Shown: positions 45,700-57,595, counted from the stretch's first letter. The stretch is DNA of 64,000 nucleotides from Helicostylum pulchrum (GCA_025677825.1 JAIXMO010000068.1:81329-145328); one strand, 5' to 3'. A program made the numbers and translations. The notes: generated by a model not told the origin, from the sequence alone.

Positions 45700-46451
45700 A
45701 GCCTGTTTTAAGTGCTAAATCTTTAGCAGCTGTTTTATTGTACTTTTTTTCAACACCACAAGTAAAAAACTTTGACACATTAAAACTACCAGTATAATCT
45801 TTTGTGTGACTGACTCCAGCGAAATGATTTTCTGTGTTACTGGTTGTATTAGGAAAGCAGGTATCAGTAAGCTGTAATAAGCGTTGTAATAATAATTTCT
45901 GTTGCTGTTGCTTATCTTTCGAGATTTTTAAAGTAATAAAATCGTCATCAAAAAGTTTTCTTTTTAAACTGTCTCCACTTTGTCTCCTTTGGTATTTTGT
46001 ATATTTTTCCAGGTATTTTTTTGTGAGAGTACGTATAATATTTTGAATCTCTTCTAAGTTATTGCAACCAAGTACTTTTAAAGTTATAAGACTTTAAATT
46101 GCCTTTTGCTTTCCCTTTATCTAAAATGTCTTTCCAATTCTTGTTTTTTCCTGGCACGGTTAAACTTTCAATAAATTGGGTATCCTCAAGGGTATAATTT
46201 GCTATGGTATTATTGTCTTCTTCAATTGAGTCACCACAGCCCTCCAAATCTTTCTGTACCTTTTCAATTATCCTGATTCCATCTTCTGCGCTCTGTCTTG
46301 TTTTGTTTTTGCTACTGCCTTGGCTGTCGTCCTCATCAAGGATTGTTTCAAAGTCCTTTTTAGCTTTTTCCAATCGGTAAATTAGATTGGCTTTTTCACT
46401 CTTTGTGCTGTCTTCCTTTGACAAAATTTCTCTTGCAATGAAGTATAGCAT
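45700..46451 (-). pseudogene. Orphan frames with duplicated leucine-rich segment, frameshifted
   Basis: An open frame from the ATG at 46451 (MLYFIAREILSKEDSTKSEK) runs 130 codons with acidic, helical text and stops at 46059. A second frame, open without a start codon from about 46085 to 45710, carries VLGCNNLEEIQNIIRTL and KRKLFDDDFITLKISKDKQQ. The two meet at a run of A near 46078, where an extra base would account for the break. No known domain. The start of the second frame is part of the direct repeat listed separately. Probably remains of a lineage-specific gene. Confidence 0.4.
45975..46087. repeat. Direct repeat, copy A (partner 46733-46845)
   Basis: About 110 bp matching 46733-46845 at roughly 85-90% by eye, including CTTTGTCTCCTTTGG, TGTGAGAGTAC and CTTCTAAGTTATTGCA. 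On the minus strand both encode VLGCNNLEE followed by LTKKY; copy B has a stop where copy A reads on. Confidence 0.85.
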
Positions 46452-46732
46452 CGTCAGAGTTGGATTAGCTTTGTGTTGCGGTGGGTGGGCGGTTAGTAAT
46501 GAGGTACCCTAGGGCAACCATAGGGTCCAGCGTTGCTTGATTAAGATGACCGACTATAAAGCCCGCAGACAACAGCAGACATTGTTTGGCCCAGAATAAG
46601 CAGCTTGCTTCCAGTAAGAACCCCTTCCTACAGACGATGGACCTTCTTCTATATGTAGTACTTGAAAACCCTTTAGTAACAATAACAAGAGGAAGCACTC
46701 CGTAGCGATTATACGTAGAAGACGTAAGAACC

Positions 46733-46845
46733 CACTTTGTCTCCTTTGGTAATTCGTATATTTTTCCTAATATTTTTTTGTGAGAGTACATGTAATATTT
46801 TGAACCTCTTCTAAGTTATTGCAGCCCAGTACGTTTAAAGTTATT
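46733..46845. repeat. Direct repeat, copy B (partner 45975-46087)
   Basis: See partner copy. In this copy the minus-strand frame LNVLGCNNLEEVQNI continues upstream through ICKLIIKKGIT to about 46915, so B may keep the original context while A is the derived one. Confidence 0.8.
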
Positions 46846-47496
46846 CCCTTTTTGATGATCAGTTTGCATATTTTGAAGATAGCTGCAGAGTCATTCAATT
46901 CATTAAAGTTGATGTCAGTGATAGTAAACTTTTTTTTCTAAGGCGCGTCTGGGTTAGAATGAAACAAAAAAAGCAAATCTGTGACATTTTTTTTTTGCAG
47001 AGTATACATACCTTTACAGCACTGTGCTAAAAGAAGAAAAAAGTAGCACATCTCCTGGCCTTGCGCTAGTTTATGCCTGGCAGTTACTTTATGGGAGACC
47101 GTGTCCTTTTGTACGGACATAAAGAAAAGAAAAATGCTAAAAAAAAAATGCAGAATAATAAATGCAGAATAATAAATGAATAAACATCCTTTAAAAAAAT
47201 ACTCATATAAAAAAGAAGTTACTTACTGGTAGTATATACATTGTAAAGGAAAAGAGGAAGAAAAGTGATTTATCTACTCTAAAAAAAAATGATAAAAATA
47301 CGCGTTGGGTTGATAAAATAGGTGGCCATTTTTATTCATGTGATCTATTTCATGATTTTTACGTAACACTTGTTCTTTACTTGTTTGTTGCGAGGAAGTT
47401 CAAAGAAAGAAAGAAACGCCAACCACTTTCTTAGCTAACTTTTTTGGATAATTCAATCCTTTTTAAACTCGGTATTTTATTAAGAGTATCATCACA

Positions 47497-47820
47497 CTAT
47501 TGATCGAAAAAAGGTATGAAAAGTGACCAAAAAATCTCCCCCGCTTTAAGGTTTTGTCTCATTGTAATCCAGACGCACATTTGTGTGGAAACGTTACAGT
47601 TAATACATATTACTTTCGCCATTTGGGCAGGAGCCGCAATATTCTTAAAAGTGAAACCGTCGTCAATAGTAAAAGGGAGGTCGATGACCTGTTTATACCC
47701 TACGTGATGAAATTGACGAGAAACTAATAACAAAGATACAATGTCGCTCCAGCTTGATATGTGGTTAAATAATTCAGAAATTGTATCGTTATGCAATGCG
47801 AAAGCCCGAGGACCATTCAT
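47497..47820 (-). pseudogene. Truncated F-box protein
   Basis: F-box proteins link substrates to SCF ubiquitin ligases. The 107-residue frame from the ATG at 47820 contains ISELFNHISSWSDIVSLLLV followed by SRQFHHVGYKQ, a typical F-box with its hydrophobic helices and S-R-x-F/W motif. The rest is short and stops at 47497. Leucine-rich text (ITDINFNEL and LNVLGCNNLEE) appears in another frame 600-900 bp downstream on the same strand, suggesting a broken F-box/leucine-rich-repeat gene or unplaced introns. No intact repeats are seen. Confidence 0.5.
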
Positions 47821-48279
47821 TTCGTATAAGAGAAAGTCCGGCTATTAAATACAATGGACTATCCACCTTCGTTTACATTACAACGTGTGAAGCAAGGACT
47901 TTACACTCACACACTCTAAATTATAGGGGGAAATTCTTTGATGCACGGTCAATTTACACGGCCAATTAAAAAAAAAGTGTGTCATATTGCATTTTTACTT
48001 ACCTTTAAAGATGACCATTACTCTAAGAAAAACCGTATCGGTTTGCGCCAACATAAATTACAATAAAAAGCAAAACATGAAAACATGAAAACAAAACAAA
48101 ATAATAAAAAGAAGAAAGAAGAAAAAAGAAAAAAGACACCTGTGAAAATATCTGTGATAAAATAGGGCGTCTATTATGTAATCTATTTGTTTTATACGCG
48201 AAAATATGTCACACTTTTTTGGATTGACCGTGTATCAGGAGTTCCCCCACCTCGCCATCTTTTCCTTTTCTTTCTTTAG

Positions 48280-48560
48280 GAAGATGTAGTAACTTGGCGA
48301 AAAACTATTAAGTTAGCACCGTCAGGATGCCCCGTTAGTCTAACTATCATTAGCTGCAATGACACTCCTATCTTACGGATTAGTTCTAGCCGAGTGACTC
48401 TCTCGCCGGTCTGGGGGTGCTTTAGGGTTTGGTTTGGGGTATCCTGAACAAACTGCTAAGGCGTGAGGTTGGAGGTATCTTGCCTCATACACTTTTTTTG
48501 GGGTCAGAGGTCTTCTTACCTTCTCGTAGTTGATCCTGTTAAACAAAACTTGTATAGTTT
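48280..48560. other. Locally GC-richer segment of unknown nature
   Basis: This 280-bp stretch is clearly less AT-rich than its surroundings. On the minus strand a frame of about 58 codons stays open from 48458 to 48285 (RVTRLELIRKIGVSLQLMIV within it). No family is recognised. It may be a fragment of an acquired or fast-evolving gene. Confidence 0.35.
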
Positions 48561-48635
48561 TGAGAACTAAAAGAAGTGCTTTTTATAAAACTTCAATATC
48601 TTCAAATGGTTTAAATTATTTATAGTTTTTCAATG

Positions 48636-48691
48636 AGAAGGATTTTTTTTTTCCCACTAAGTTGTACAGAAGAAGAAAAAAAAGGGGACGT
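48636..48691. repeat. Direct repeat left of the Myb/SANT pseudogene
   Basis: The segment GAAGGAT, a T run, CCCACTAAGTTGTACAGAAG and an A-rich end recurs at 50294-50339 with few differences. The pair brackets a 1.6-kb unit containing the Myb/SANT-type pseudogene. Confidence 0.75.
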
Positions 48692-48710
48692 TCAACTTAG
48701 TCTTTATTCG

Positions 48711-48895
48711 CATAAAAAAGATCTTGTATGAATCAAGTTGGAGAAACAAGTGCCTACTATATAAAAATGATTAACTAAGATATAAGTACGAGTATATGAA
48801 ACAAGTACTGGTATAATACAATATAATGAGTAAAAACATCACGCGAGTAAAAGTGACCTTTCCTATTTTATCACTTATTTATTCCGTCTTTTTTT
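48711..48895 (+). repeat. Dispersed 5' flank, copy 2
   Basis: Resembles 2320-2520 upstream of the orphan gene at 2.6 kb. Here it lies about 160 bp before the Myb/SANT-type pseudogene and inside the direct-repeat bracket. Confidence 0.55.
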
Positions 48896-49054
48896 TTTTG
48901 CAAGTCTTTTTCTTTTCTTTTTTCTCCTTTTTCACTTATTGTTTTCTTTCTAACTTATACGAGACCTTTTTAGATAAACAGGTATACTTGAAGGTATGTA
49001 CGTAAAAAGCGATCTGTCACCCTTTTTTTTTTTGTTTACTGAACGTGTAAATAG

Positions 49055-50110
49055 AACGTGTACCAAGAATTATCCCGCCAAGATAATTCTGTGGGAACCC
49101 CACGTTTCAGAGGTCTCGGATGGAGTCCAGAGGAGACCTTGCTACTCATAGAGACGTATGGCAAGTACTTTGATGAAATGAACGCATCTACGTCTCAAGA
49201 TGATCGAACCGCCAAATTTGATCTTCTTGCTGCTGAATTCCATCGCCTCAATGTTGGCCGCACACCTAGATATGACCAGCAGTCGAAGACAAAATGGGCA
49301 AACCTATTACAAGATTTCAAAAGAGATTATGCTGCCCGTCATAGTATCGTACAAGCAACACCCGCCCCTTCTGTTATTTATGACAAAATTTATGACATAG
49401 TCAAGCATATACCTTCCTTTTTCCACCTGTCGCATATTCTTCCATCTCTGACAACTGCTCTATTATCACAATTCTGTATCAGCTTAGATGAACACGCTTC
49501 CTCAGTGATTCGTGGGATCGTCGAAGCCATGATTGAGCTGCCTCTGCAAGCTATCAAGGTCAAAACATCGATTGGCGAGTACGAACTTACCACCACCTTT
49601 TTCCACCCCATATTGTCCAGCATATTATCCAACCCTGACAAATAAGACCTTTTACGGTGGACAAATATTGAAACCTATAGTAGCGCAAAAAAAAAAAAAG
49701 ACCAGACGCAACGATTACCAAACTGAATCAGTTGGTGTTTGGGCACAGTCTAGGATTTGGAGAAGCAAAGATTGCTCGATACATACCTGACAAGTATAAT
49801 CTCTGCCATGACCTGCTTCGCTTGACATTATTTTGCAAAGAAACTACCGACAAAAATCAGTTGAACGGCTTCGTTGGGCTTTCAAATAAAAGGATTTTCA
49901 GCGGACTTTTTCTTAATGCGGTTGAACCATGATGGAATATACTGTTTGTATGAAATTTGCAAGTTATCATTCCCTCGTTCTTTGGAAGAATTGTCTGGCT
50001 TTGTCTCTTTGAAAAACTTGAACGCGCTGAAGAGGGTCTCTGAAATGATTTTTTTTTTACTCAATAGTCGACTTCAGTGTGATACTTATATCAAAGATAA
50101 AACGACCAAG
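49055..50110 (+). pseudogene. Myb/SANT-like protein with R-P-D...G-E-A-K nuclease-like motif, decayed
   Basis: A long frame from about 49055 starts after a possible acceptor (TAG at 49054), so upstream exons may exist. It opens with a Myb/SANT-like DNA-binding module: GWSPEETLLLIETYGKYFDE, a conserved W in KWANLLQDF. After TSIGEYELTTTFFHP and a TAA at 49643-49645 the same frame continues with DLLRW, RPDATI, SLGFGEAKI and DLLRLTLFCKETTDK. A one-base shift near 49880 is needed to reach GFSADFFLMRLNHDGIY and LSFPRSLEEL. The family is one I recall from Mucoromycota, where the stop and shift are absent. Pro-Asp followed by Glu-x-Lys after about 15 residues is the PD-(D/E)XK pattern. The gene is broken but recent enough to read. 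Confidence 0.65.
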
Positions 50111-50293
50111 TGTAGAGGAGTAACCAATAATTATAAACTAATTTTTATGTTTTCTATTTATTTAAAAAAAAATGATTGAAATTTTTAGGTGGCAGTTAAA
50201 AACGAAACGAATGCTTGATGATGAGATTTAGAGATTGACAATTTGATTTATATCACTATTGACGATATAGGATACGCTCAGTAGTGATACCGG

Positions 50294-50339
50294 GAGAAGA
50301 ATTTTTTTTTTCCACTAGGTTGTACAGAAGAAAAAAAAA
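50294..50339. repeat. Direct repeat right of the Myb/SANT pseudogene
   Basis: Partner of 48636-48691; shares CCACTAGGTTGTACAGAAG (one base different) and the flanking T and A runs. Confidence 0.75.
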
Positions 50340-51321
50340 GTGTTAAAAATAGGAAAAAAAGAAAACTCAGGGTTTAGTGATATCATTTCTAGAGTTTGGG
50401 TAATCGTGTTAGGTAATTTTTGAAAACGAATAGATTACCACTATAATAAACAATCTTTTTTTTTTTGATTTATCTAAGCTTTTTTTTTTTTTTTTTGTAC
50501 TTGATTTCGTCGTTAAATTCAATAACCAATTGAGATACTAAACATTTCCACATGTGATAAGGTACCCTATTTTTATATACTTAAGAGAGCCCCGTAGATT
50601 TTTCGGTGTCCATTATCAGATTTTAATTACACTATTATTTCAAGCAACTACATCGAGAAAACATAATAAATATCTGAGCGTTCTTATATCTTGTACTGGA
50701 CGAGCGACCAAGAGAAGGTAATTATCCGAGCAGTATTTTTGTGTGACACACATTGGATACTTCCAAACTATAAAAGACTTGATCTTGGGGAAGGTCAGCG
50801 AGAATATTTGGGACCCTCGTATACCTAGACTTTTTATAAGATTAGCTTTTTTTTCGTATGGGCGCAAAGAGAGAGAGTTTCTGGTCACTTGGGGGCTAAA
50901 TATAGGCGATGAGGTACAGTGATAAGAATCTTAAAACGTACCAAAAAAGATAGATCCCAAGTTGGATATGCTTTTTTTAGTTTCTACCGGGAAATATCCA
51001 GTATTTTTTTTTTCATAGAGGAAGTAAATTAGGAGGGAACCAAAGGGATGTTTTGATGTAAAGATGGCATCGAGTACACCTGAGCACGGATTACATGATG
51101 AGCGTTTATCGATTAAACTCATGGGGTCTCTGTCGGAAAAACAAAAAATACGTAATCATCTCGTCAATGCAAAAAAAGAAAATTCATTAGCCGCAAATAC
51201 ACCCCTACTGGGACTGTTTTGTTGCGGGAACCGGGCGAAAAAAAAAAAGTTCCCATAAAAACTCAAATGACATCTTTTTTTCTCTTCTCTCTTTCTGTAT
51301 ATTTTCTTTTTAAAAAAAAAA
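50340..51321. other. Promoter region of the trehalose gene
   Basis: About 980 bp of AT-rich DNA with long T runs near 50457 and 50481. Open frames on the minus strand (50640-50888, 50931-51122) have no family features. Presumed upstream region of the trehalose-6-phosphate synthase/phosphatase gene. Confidence 0.5.
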
Positions 51322-53822
51322 ATGCCTGATAACACAGTTTCAAAAAACGATAAAAACCTTCGCCTGTTGGTAGTCTCCAATCGATTACCGGTGACTGTAA
51401 ACAAGGACAGTAAAACTGGAGAATATGACTTTAAAATGTCTTCAGGTGGTTTAGTAGCTGCATTAAGTGGTTTAAAAAAGATGATGTCTTTTACCTGGAT
51501 TGGTTGGCCCGGTACGTAACACATTATGAAACAGGAAGTGGAAAAATATTTATCTTTTTTTTCTCTTTAATATAGGTTTGGATATTCCTCAAGAGGATCG
51601 TAAAGATCTTGAAGATAGATTATTAAAAGAGACTTCAACTATGCCTGTATTTGTTGAAAATGAATTGGCCGATTTGCATTATAACGGTTTTTCAAACAGG
51701 TAAAAAAAAAAAAAAAACCTTTCTTTTTTTTTTTTGCTTGTGTTACTTATATAACCTTGCTATATAGTATTCTTTGGCCTCTTTTCCATTATCATCCTGG
51801 AGAGATTTCATTTAACGAAGAATGGTGGGAGGCTTACCAACGAGTCAACAGTTTATTTGCAGAAGCTATTGCCAAGATTGTACAAGACGGTGATTTAGTC
51901 TGGATCCAAGATTATCATTTAATGTTGTTACCTGCCATGCTTCGAAAGATCACCAAGAAGAATATTAAAATCGGTTGGTTTTTACATACTCCATTCCCTA
52001 GTAGTGAAATCTACAGGTAAAGCATACACACTTTTTTTTAAAAAAAACACGCGAGCTCCCATTCTAAAAAAAAAAAAAAATTAGAATTTTACCTGTGCGT
52101 AAAGAAATTTTATTAGGTGTTTTAGAAAGTGATCTATTAGGTTTCCACACATACGATTACGCTCGTCACTTTTTATCATCCTGCACGCGTATCCTGGGCC
52201 TATCCACCATGCCCAACGGTGTTGAATTCGAAGGCCGCTACATCCACGTCGGTACCTTCCCCATCGGCATCGATCCCGAAAAGTTCACCGACGCCTTAAA
52301 AGAAACCAAGATCCAAAACCGTATTGCACAACTCAAGAGCCGATTTGGAGACTGTAAAGTCATTGTCGGTGTTGACCGACTTGATTATATTAAGGGTGTC
52401 CCTCAAAAGATGCACGCCATGGAGGTATTTTTAAGTCAGCACCCTGAATGGGTTGGCAAAGTGGTCCTTGTACAACTTGCCGTCCCCTCTCGTGAAGATG
52501 TGGAAGAGTACCAACAACTGCGAAGCACAATCAACGAACTGGTTGGCCGTATCAACGGTCAGTACGGTACTGTTGAATTTGTACCTATTCATTTCATGCA
52601 TCGTTCTATCCCCTTTGACGAACTCGTCGCACTTTACGCCGCCGCAGACGTCTGCTTAGTCTCATCCACACGTGACGGCATGAACTTGGTTTCATACGAA
52701 TACATTTCCGCACAACAAGAAAAGCATGGTGTCTTGATCCTTTCCGAATTCGCCGGTGCTGCACAATCCTTAAACGGCTCCATCATTGTCAACCCTTGGA
52801 ACACGGAAGAACTAGCAAACGCTATCCACGAAGCCGTGACCATGCCTGAAGATATTCGTAAAGCCAACCACCAAAAGTTATACCGGTATGTTACAAAGTA
52901 CACTGCTGCATACTGGGGGTTAAGTTTTGTCAACGAGTTGCGCCGTGTTAGTGAAGAGTTCGGTCAACGTATGTCCATTCCTCAGTTAAACGCCAGTAAC
53001 GTCATTAGCAAGGCAAAAGAATCCACCAAGAAAAAGTTGATTTTACTTGATTACGACGGTACTTTAACCACCACGCATAAATTACCTGAATTTGCTAAAC
53101 CCTCTCAAACCGTGTTGGGGCACCTCAAGACCTTGGCCGAACAACCCGATACCTTTGTGTATATTCTCTCTGGCCGTTCTCGTCACCACTTGGATAGCTG
53201 GTTCGAGTCTACAGGTGTCGGACTCTCTGCTGAACACGGCTGCTTCTACAAACACCCCGCCAACATCCGAGACAAGATCAACCCTGTTGCTGCATCCAAC
53301 GAAGGAAAACTCATCAAGGAAGAAGATAATAAATGGTACTGCCTTGTAGAGCAAGTGGATCCTAGCTGGAAAGAAACCATCCGCCCCTTGTTCCAACATT
53401 ATACCGAACGTACACCCGGTTCCTTTATTGAAGAAAAGGAGATCAACTTGACATGGCATTACCGTAACGCAGATCCTGAGTTTGGGTCTTGGCAAGCAAC
53501 TGAATTACAGGTCAACTTGGAGAAGTTGTTAAGTCACATGGCTCTTTCTATCGTGCTTGGTAACAAGACCTTGGAATTACGTCCCTCGTCTATTGATAAA
53601 TCAACAGCTGTGCGTAATATTCTCAAGGATTTGGATTTGGCTACAATTGACTTTATTTTATGTGTGGGCGATGGGAAGACAGATGAGGTTGTGTTTTCTC
53701 TTTTGAACGAGATTCCTCAAGCTATTACAAGTACTGTTGGGAAGAAACAAACTGAAGCTCATTATTATATTCCTGATGTAGATCAAGTCAATAGTCTTGT
53801 TGACGCTTTAGGTCAAATCTAA
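51322..53822 (+). CDS. Trehalose-6-phosphate synthase/phosphatase, two-domain
   Basis: Trehalose synthesis enzyme with an N-terminal GT20 synthase domain (UDP-glucose plus glucose-6-phosphate) and a C-terminal HAD-type phosphatase domain. Exons 51322-51511, 51576-51699, 51768-52016 and 52085-53822 give 766 residues. Synthase signatures: LLVVSNRLPVTV, WIQDYHLMLLPAMLR, GVDRLDYIKGVPQK, TRDGMNLVSYEYI. Phosphatase signatures: LILLDYDGTLT with the nucleophilic Asp, ILSGRS, LSAEHGCF and CVGDGKTDEVVF, the last differing from the common GDDRTDE by Gly for Asp while keeping the two key Asp. Both active sites look usable, so it could be bifunctional, although in yeast-type pathways one domain is often silent. 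Exon 4 is notably GC-richer than exons 1-3. Confidence 0.95.
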
Positions 53823-54056
53823 TACATTTTTCATTATCTTTTTTTTTTCTTTTTTGTAATAAACATTTTTTCATTCAATTTCATAATTATTTATTATTTT
53901 GTTATTACATATTAAAAAAAAATCCTTTAAGCAAACTAATATTTCATTTTCGCTGAGTGAAAAAACTTGCTTTTTGTTCGGTGTGTGAGAAGTGGAATTA
54001 CCTACTACTTTTTTGTTTAAACGACTTGTTTAATAATTGAAGAATCTTGTTTATAT

Positions 54057-56722
54057 TTAGTTTAACATATTCCAAGTCGAGTGACTGAACATGTTCCTTT
54101 TGCTACAAGGTGAATTAAAAGGCTTATTATAACTGTTTAAGACGCATGTTTTGTAAGCTTTTACCTTTTCTAATAAATCATCGAGTTTTAAATCGATTTC
54201 AAGAATAGGTTTTTCTCTTCCTTTATAATGCAAGGAAATAATAAAAGTGCCTGTGACAGGGCACTGTATCATCAAAAAGATATTTGGTCTTCTAAAATCA
54301 GGAACTTCGGATTCAATAATCACTCCGTCTTTTTCCAACTGTTGATGCGAGAATTTGATCGGCCCCGTTTTCTTTGTCATCATCACCACACCACAAGAAT
54401 TACTAATTGGTGAAGTAACTGATTTTTGCGGGTCACATACTTCCGTAGTAGTCGTTGTTTTCAAAATACCCAAACCTGATTTATTTATTTGTTTATTCCC
54501 ACTTTGCAGTCTCACATTTTGCAAATAAGCTTTGTAGCTTTCCAGCTGACTTTGCAAATACTGGTTATGCCCTTTAATTGTCTTGTGGACTTGTTCCAAA
54601 GATTCTATTTCCAATACCACTCGGTTCTTTAAATCACCTAAATGAACCAGTTCTTGTTTTATCTCGTGGATCAGTAGTTGGTATTGATTACTCTTACTAA
54701 CAATCTCTGCTTCTTCTAGATCCTGCAACATGTTCTGCGCTTTGAACCCTTTGCTCACCAACTGTGGATCTTTGGCACTTTGCGCTGCGTTCAAGATACT
54801 AGCAATCGTATACGTTTTAATACTCGTAGGTAAAGAACGGATAATCTGTACCAAAATAGACTTTGTTTCCATATAGATGATATCATTTTGGGTGATACTA
54901 TTGTTAGATGTCTCTGTCAACATGACTGCCGATGAAGTATCCCACCTTCCAAACAATGGTAATTGTATCGGTCTATTTAATTGACGTGGTAACTGTTTAG
55001 GGGTATTAGCAAGACCTAGATCATTTAGCAATATCCTTAAATGGTGTTTGGGCTCTGGTGCTAACGTATCGAGATGTTGACATAATAGTTTTTGCGTACT
55101 GTATAATTCATTTGGTGTGATGCTAATATAAATATCTTTACGGGAAAGTGCCATGTATTGGTCCATTTCTAAAGATTCGTAAAAGTCGCTGACTTCACAT
55201 AAATCGTTTAAAAACTGGTGGATACGTTTTTTGTTCCCTTTTACAAATGGGTTTGTTGGTATCATGAACGATTCTTTAGTATACGTTGGTTTATTGGCTA
55301 AATTTTGTAGCATTTTAGCGACCTATATACCAAAAAAAAAAAAAAAAAATAGTTAGTATACTGCATACAACATATTATTATTTTATATATATACCATTGT
55401 TAGAGTTGTGCGAGGGTTTAGAGATGGATAGCTATCAATTAACATATAAGCTTGAGGAGTAACAATAGCCGGATTGATAAACCTTAGAAAAAAGAACCCA
55501 CCAATTAAAGACGAAATAGCCGTATCAGTTGCTTCAGGGTACTTTCTTCTTGTTAGTGACCTAATTTGCTTACAAACCCAACGAATACCATACGGTACTT
55601 GATCCAACGACTCAATAATCGTCGATAAAAACTGGTTTGCAATTTCCATTAAAGCACTTATTCTTGGTCCAATAATGGTCTGTACTTGACTATTAGCAGC
55701 GGCTATTTCAGGCGTAACACCTTTAGGGAAATTAACAGGCAAAGTACCGTCCAACTCCATGGACACCACGATTTCATCATAGACTTTTAATGGATTAATT
55801 TGTAAATTGATATCACTCTTTTCAATAAGTTGATTAATTTTTTCAGATAGAACAGATTTTAAATAGGTTTGACCAGGTCCTCTTCTGGTATAAGTAGTCA
55901 ACATGCGTGAAACAGGAGTGTTTGCTCTTAATAATGAACCAAATTCAATGGCTGCTTCAAATTGAGCGGCTAAAACGTTCTTATGATGTAACTTTTTTTA
56001 GTATCTAAACACATCTTTTCCTTTCTTTTTGCATTTACCTGAAACATGGTTAATAATAGATTTTCTTCCCGACTTTCATACTGGTTTCCGTATAATGTAA
56101 ACATGACAGTTTGTAATAACGTATCAATTTCTGACAGATTCACTAATCGACATAGTGACGCAATATAGCGTGGTTCACTTTGAAGTAAAAAGAATAAATT
56201 GCCATACTGTTGCATTTTTCTATTATCCGTGGAATAGAAATCTAATGGTAATTCATTTGCTTCTTCAATATGAGAACCCAAGTCAGCATGCTATTTTAAT
56301 AACAATTATATTAGTTTTTTTATATATAAACTTCTTGATGTATCATTTACTTCATCTAGAGCCATTCTATTTTGAATAAGAAGAGCTATACGAGAGTCAA
56401 GAAACCTAACATCTCTTTCAAGTAAAAAGTTGTTTTTTGACTGTAAAGAAATATTTGATTTCAAATCACGTAATATTCTTTGTACTTAAAGTACATATTA
56501 AAACCCTTTTTCATTGTGTAAATATAAAAAAAAACCCCCTTTTTTTTTTGTACCTTGTGCAAGTTCATCTTCAATTTCATTATCTTGTTCAGTTGCCAAA
56601 GAATAAAATGCAGAATACGAATATTGCCTTATCGAATTCTTTTTTATATTTGCTGTTGCTGCAGTCATAACTCGACTTACTATTTCGCTACTATGCCAGT
56701 TATCTTCCAATTGTACACTCAT
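54057..56722 (-). CDS. Ras GTPase-activating protein (IQGAP-related, Gap1/Sar1 type)
   Basis: Stimulates GTP hydrolysis on Ras at the plasma membrane. Exons 56722-56554, 56484-56351, 56290-56039, 55979-55395 and 55322-54057 join in phase to 801 residues. The exon-2 acceptor must be at 56485 to keep frame. The RasGAP domain, about residues 130-400, contains [15 protein letters not shown] with the arginine finger and [18 protein letters not shown], the structural FLR-x-x-NPA motif. A helical middle is followed by the RasGAP C-terminal domain ([32 protein letters not shown] text near residue 760). No IQ motifs or calponin domain are present, which fits fission-yeast Gap1 better than true IQGAP. 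Confidence 0.93.
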
Positions 56723-56882
56723 TTTATATATTAAAGAAAAAAAATTTAAAAAAAAAAAGAAAGAAAGAAAGAAAAGAAATAAAAAAAAAGGAGTTGTTTA
56801 AAGAGGGTGAAAAGAAGAAGAAAAAAAGGAGAGCCTATATTTGATCTTACTACAGTAAAAAAACTCCTGTGACCAACATGAT

Positions 56883-57595
56883 TTACAAATATTCCAGAGT
56901 ATTTTGCATAAACCATAATGAAATAATACTATTATACACGTTAAAAACCTTTTTTCGTAAAAAAAAAAAAAAAAAAAAAAAAAAATATGCTTACCTTGAT
57001 AAAATCAAACAGTTTTGTATAATCCCACTGTAATAAACCCTATTGAAAACCAATACACCCTAAACAGAAAACACTATTAAATACACACGCATGCACACCC
57101 AACACACATACACAACACAACATACCAAACTTCCCGCAAAACCTCCCGTTATCAATGTAAATCCAGTCAAAAGACTTGTCTTCATTTTCCAAACACCATC
57201 AACCTGTTGCTCTCCTTGAAAATGACTTCTACCAATGAAATTAATACTATTCATTTTAGTTGATATTTTTGCTCTTGTAATATAGTACGAAAAACTGACA
57301 TGAGTAGACCAACACTACTAGTTATACCAGGAATCCAATCGATAAACTGCAAAGGTTCCGTTGTCAGTAGTGAAACTAAGTAAGCGTCCAGAAATATCCA
57401 CCAACCTAAACCGAACTTTTTTTTTTTTCGTGAATAATTTTTTTTAAAAAAAAAACTGTGGGTTTCCTCCCCCCGCCAACTTACAAGCATACCAGAGAAA
57501 TATACTCCAATACTTCTATGAGACTTTATAATGAGAAACGGATTAGGTATTATTAAAAGGGTAGACCTTGGATCTTCATCGTATAAGTGTGGCAT
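56883..57595 (-). CDS. VPS68: TMEM50/Vps68 family membrane protein
   Basis: Small four-span membrane protein; yeast Vps68 acts with ESCRT-III at endosomes. Five exons (57595-57485, 57415-57300, 57246-57126, 57039-56995, 56948-56883) join in phase to 152 residues; TMEM50 proteins have about 158. The first membrane segment contains VYFSGMLFGLGWWIFLDAYL, with the conserved G-W-W-x-x-x-D-A; the second LQFIDWIPGITSSVGLL, the third SLLTGFTLITGGFAGSL, the last NVYNSIISLWFMQN. The donor of exon 2 is GTCAGT, which avoids an extra residue string. The intron before the last exon holds a run of about 27 A (on the plus strand), so exon 5 is the least certain. No signal peptide. Confidence 0.82.

Noticed and set aside
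48526..48545. TAGTTGATCCTG resembling the 5' end of 18S rRNA
   Set aside because: The match is only about 10 bases, in a context with no further rRNA similarity.
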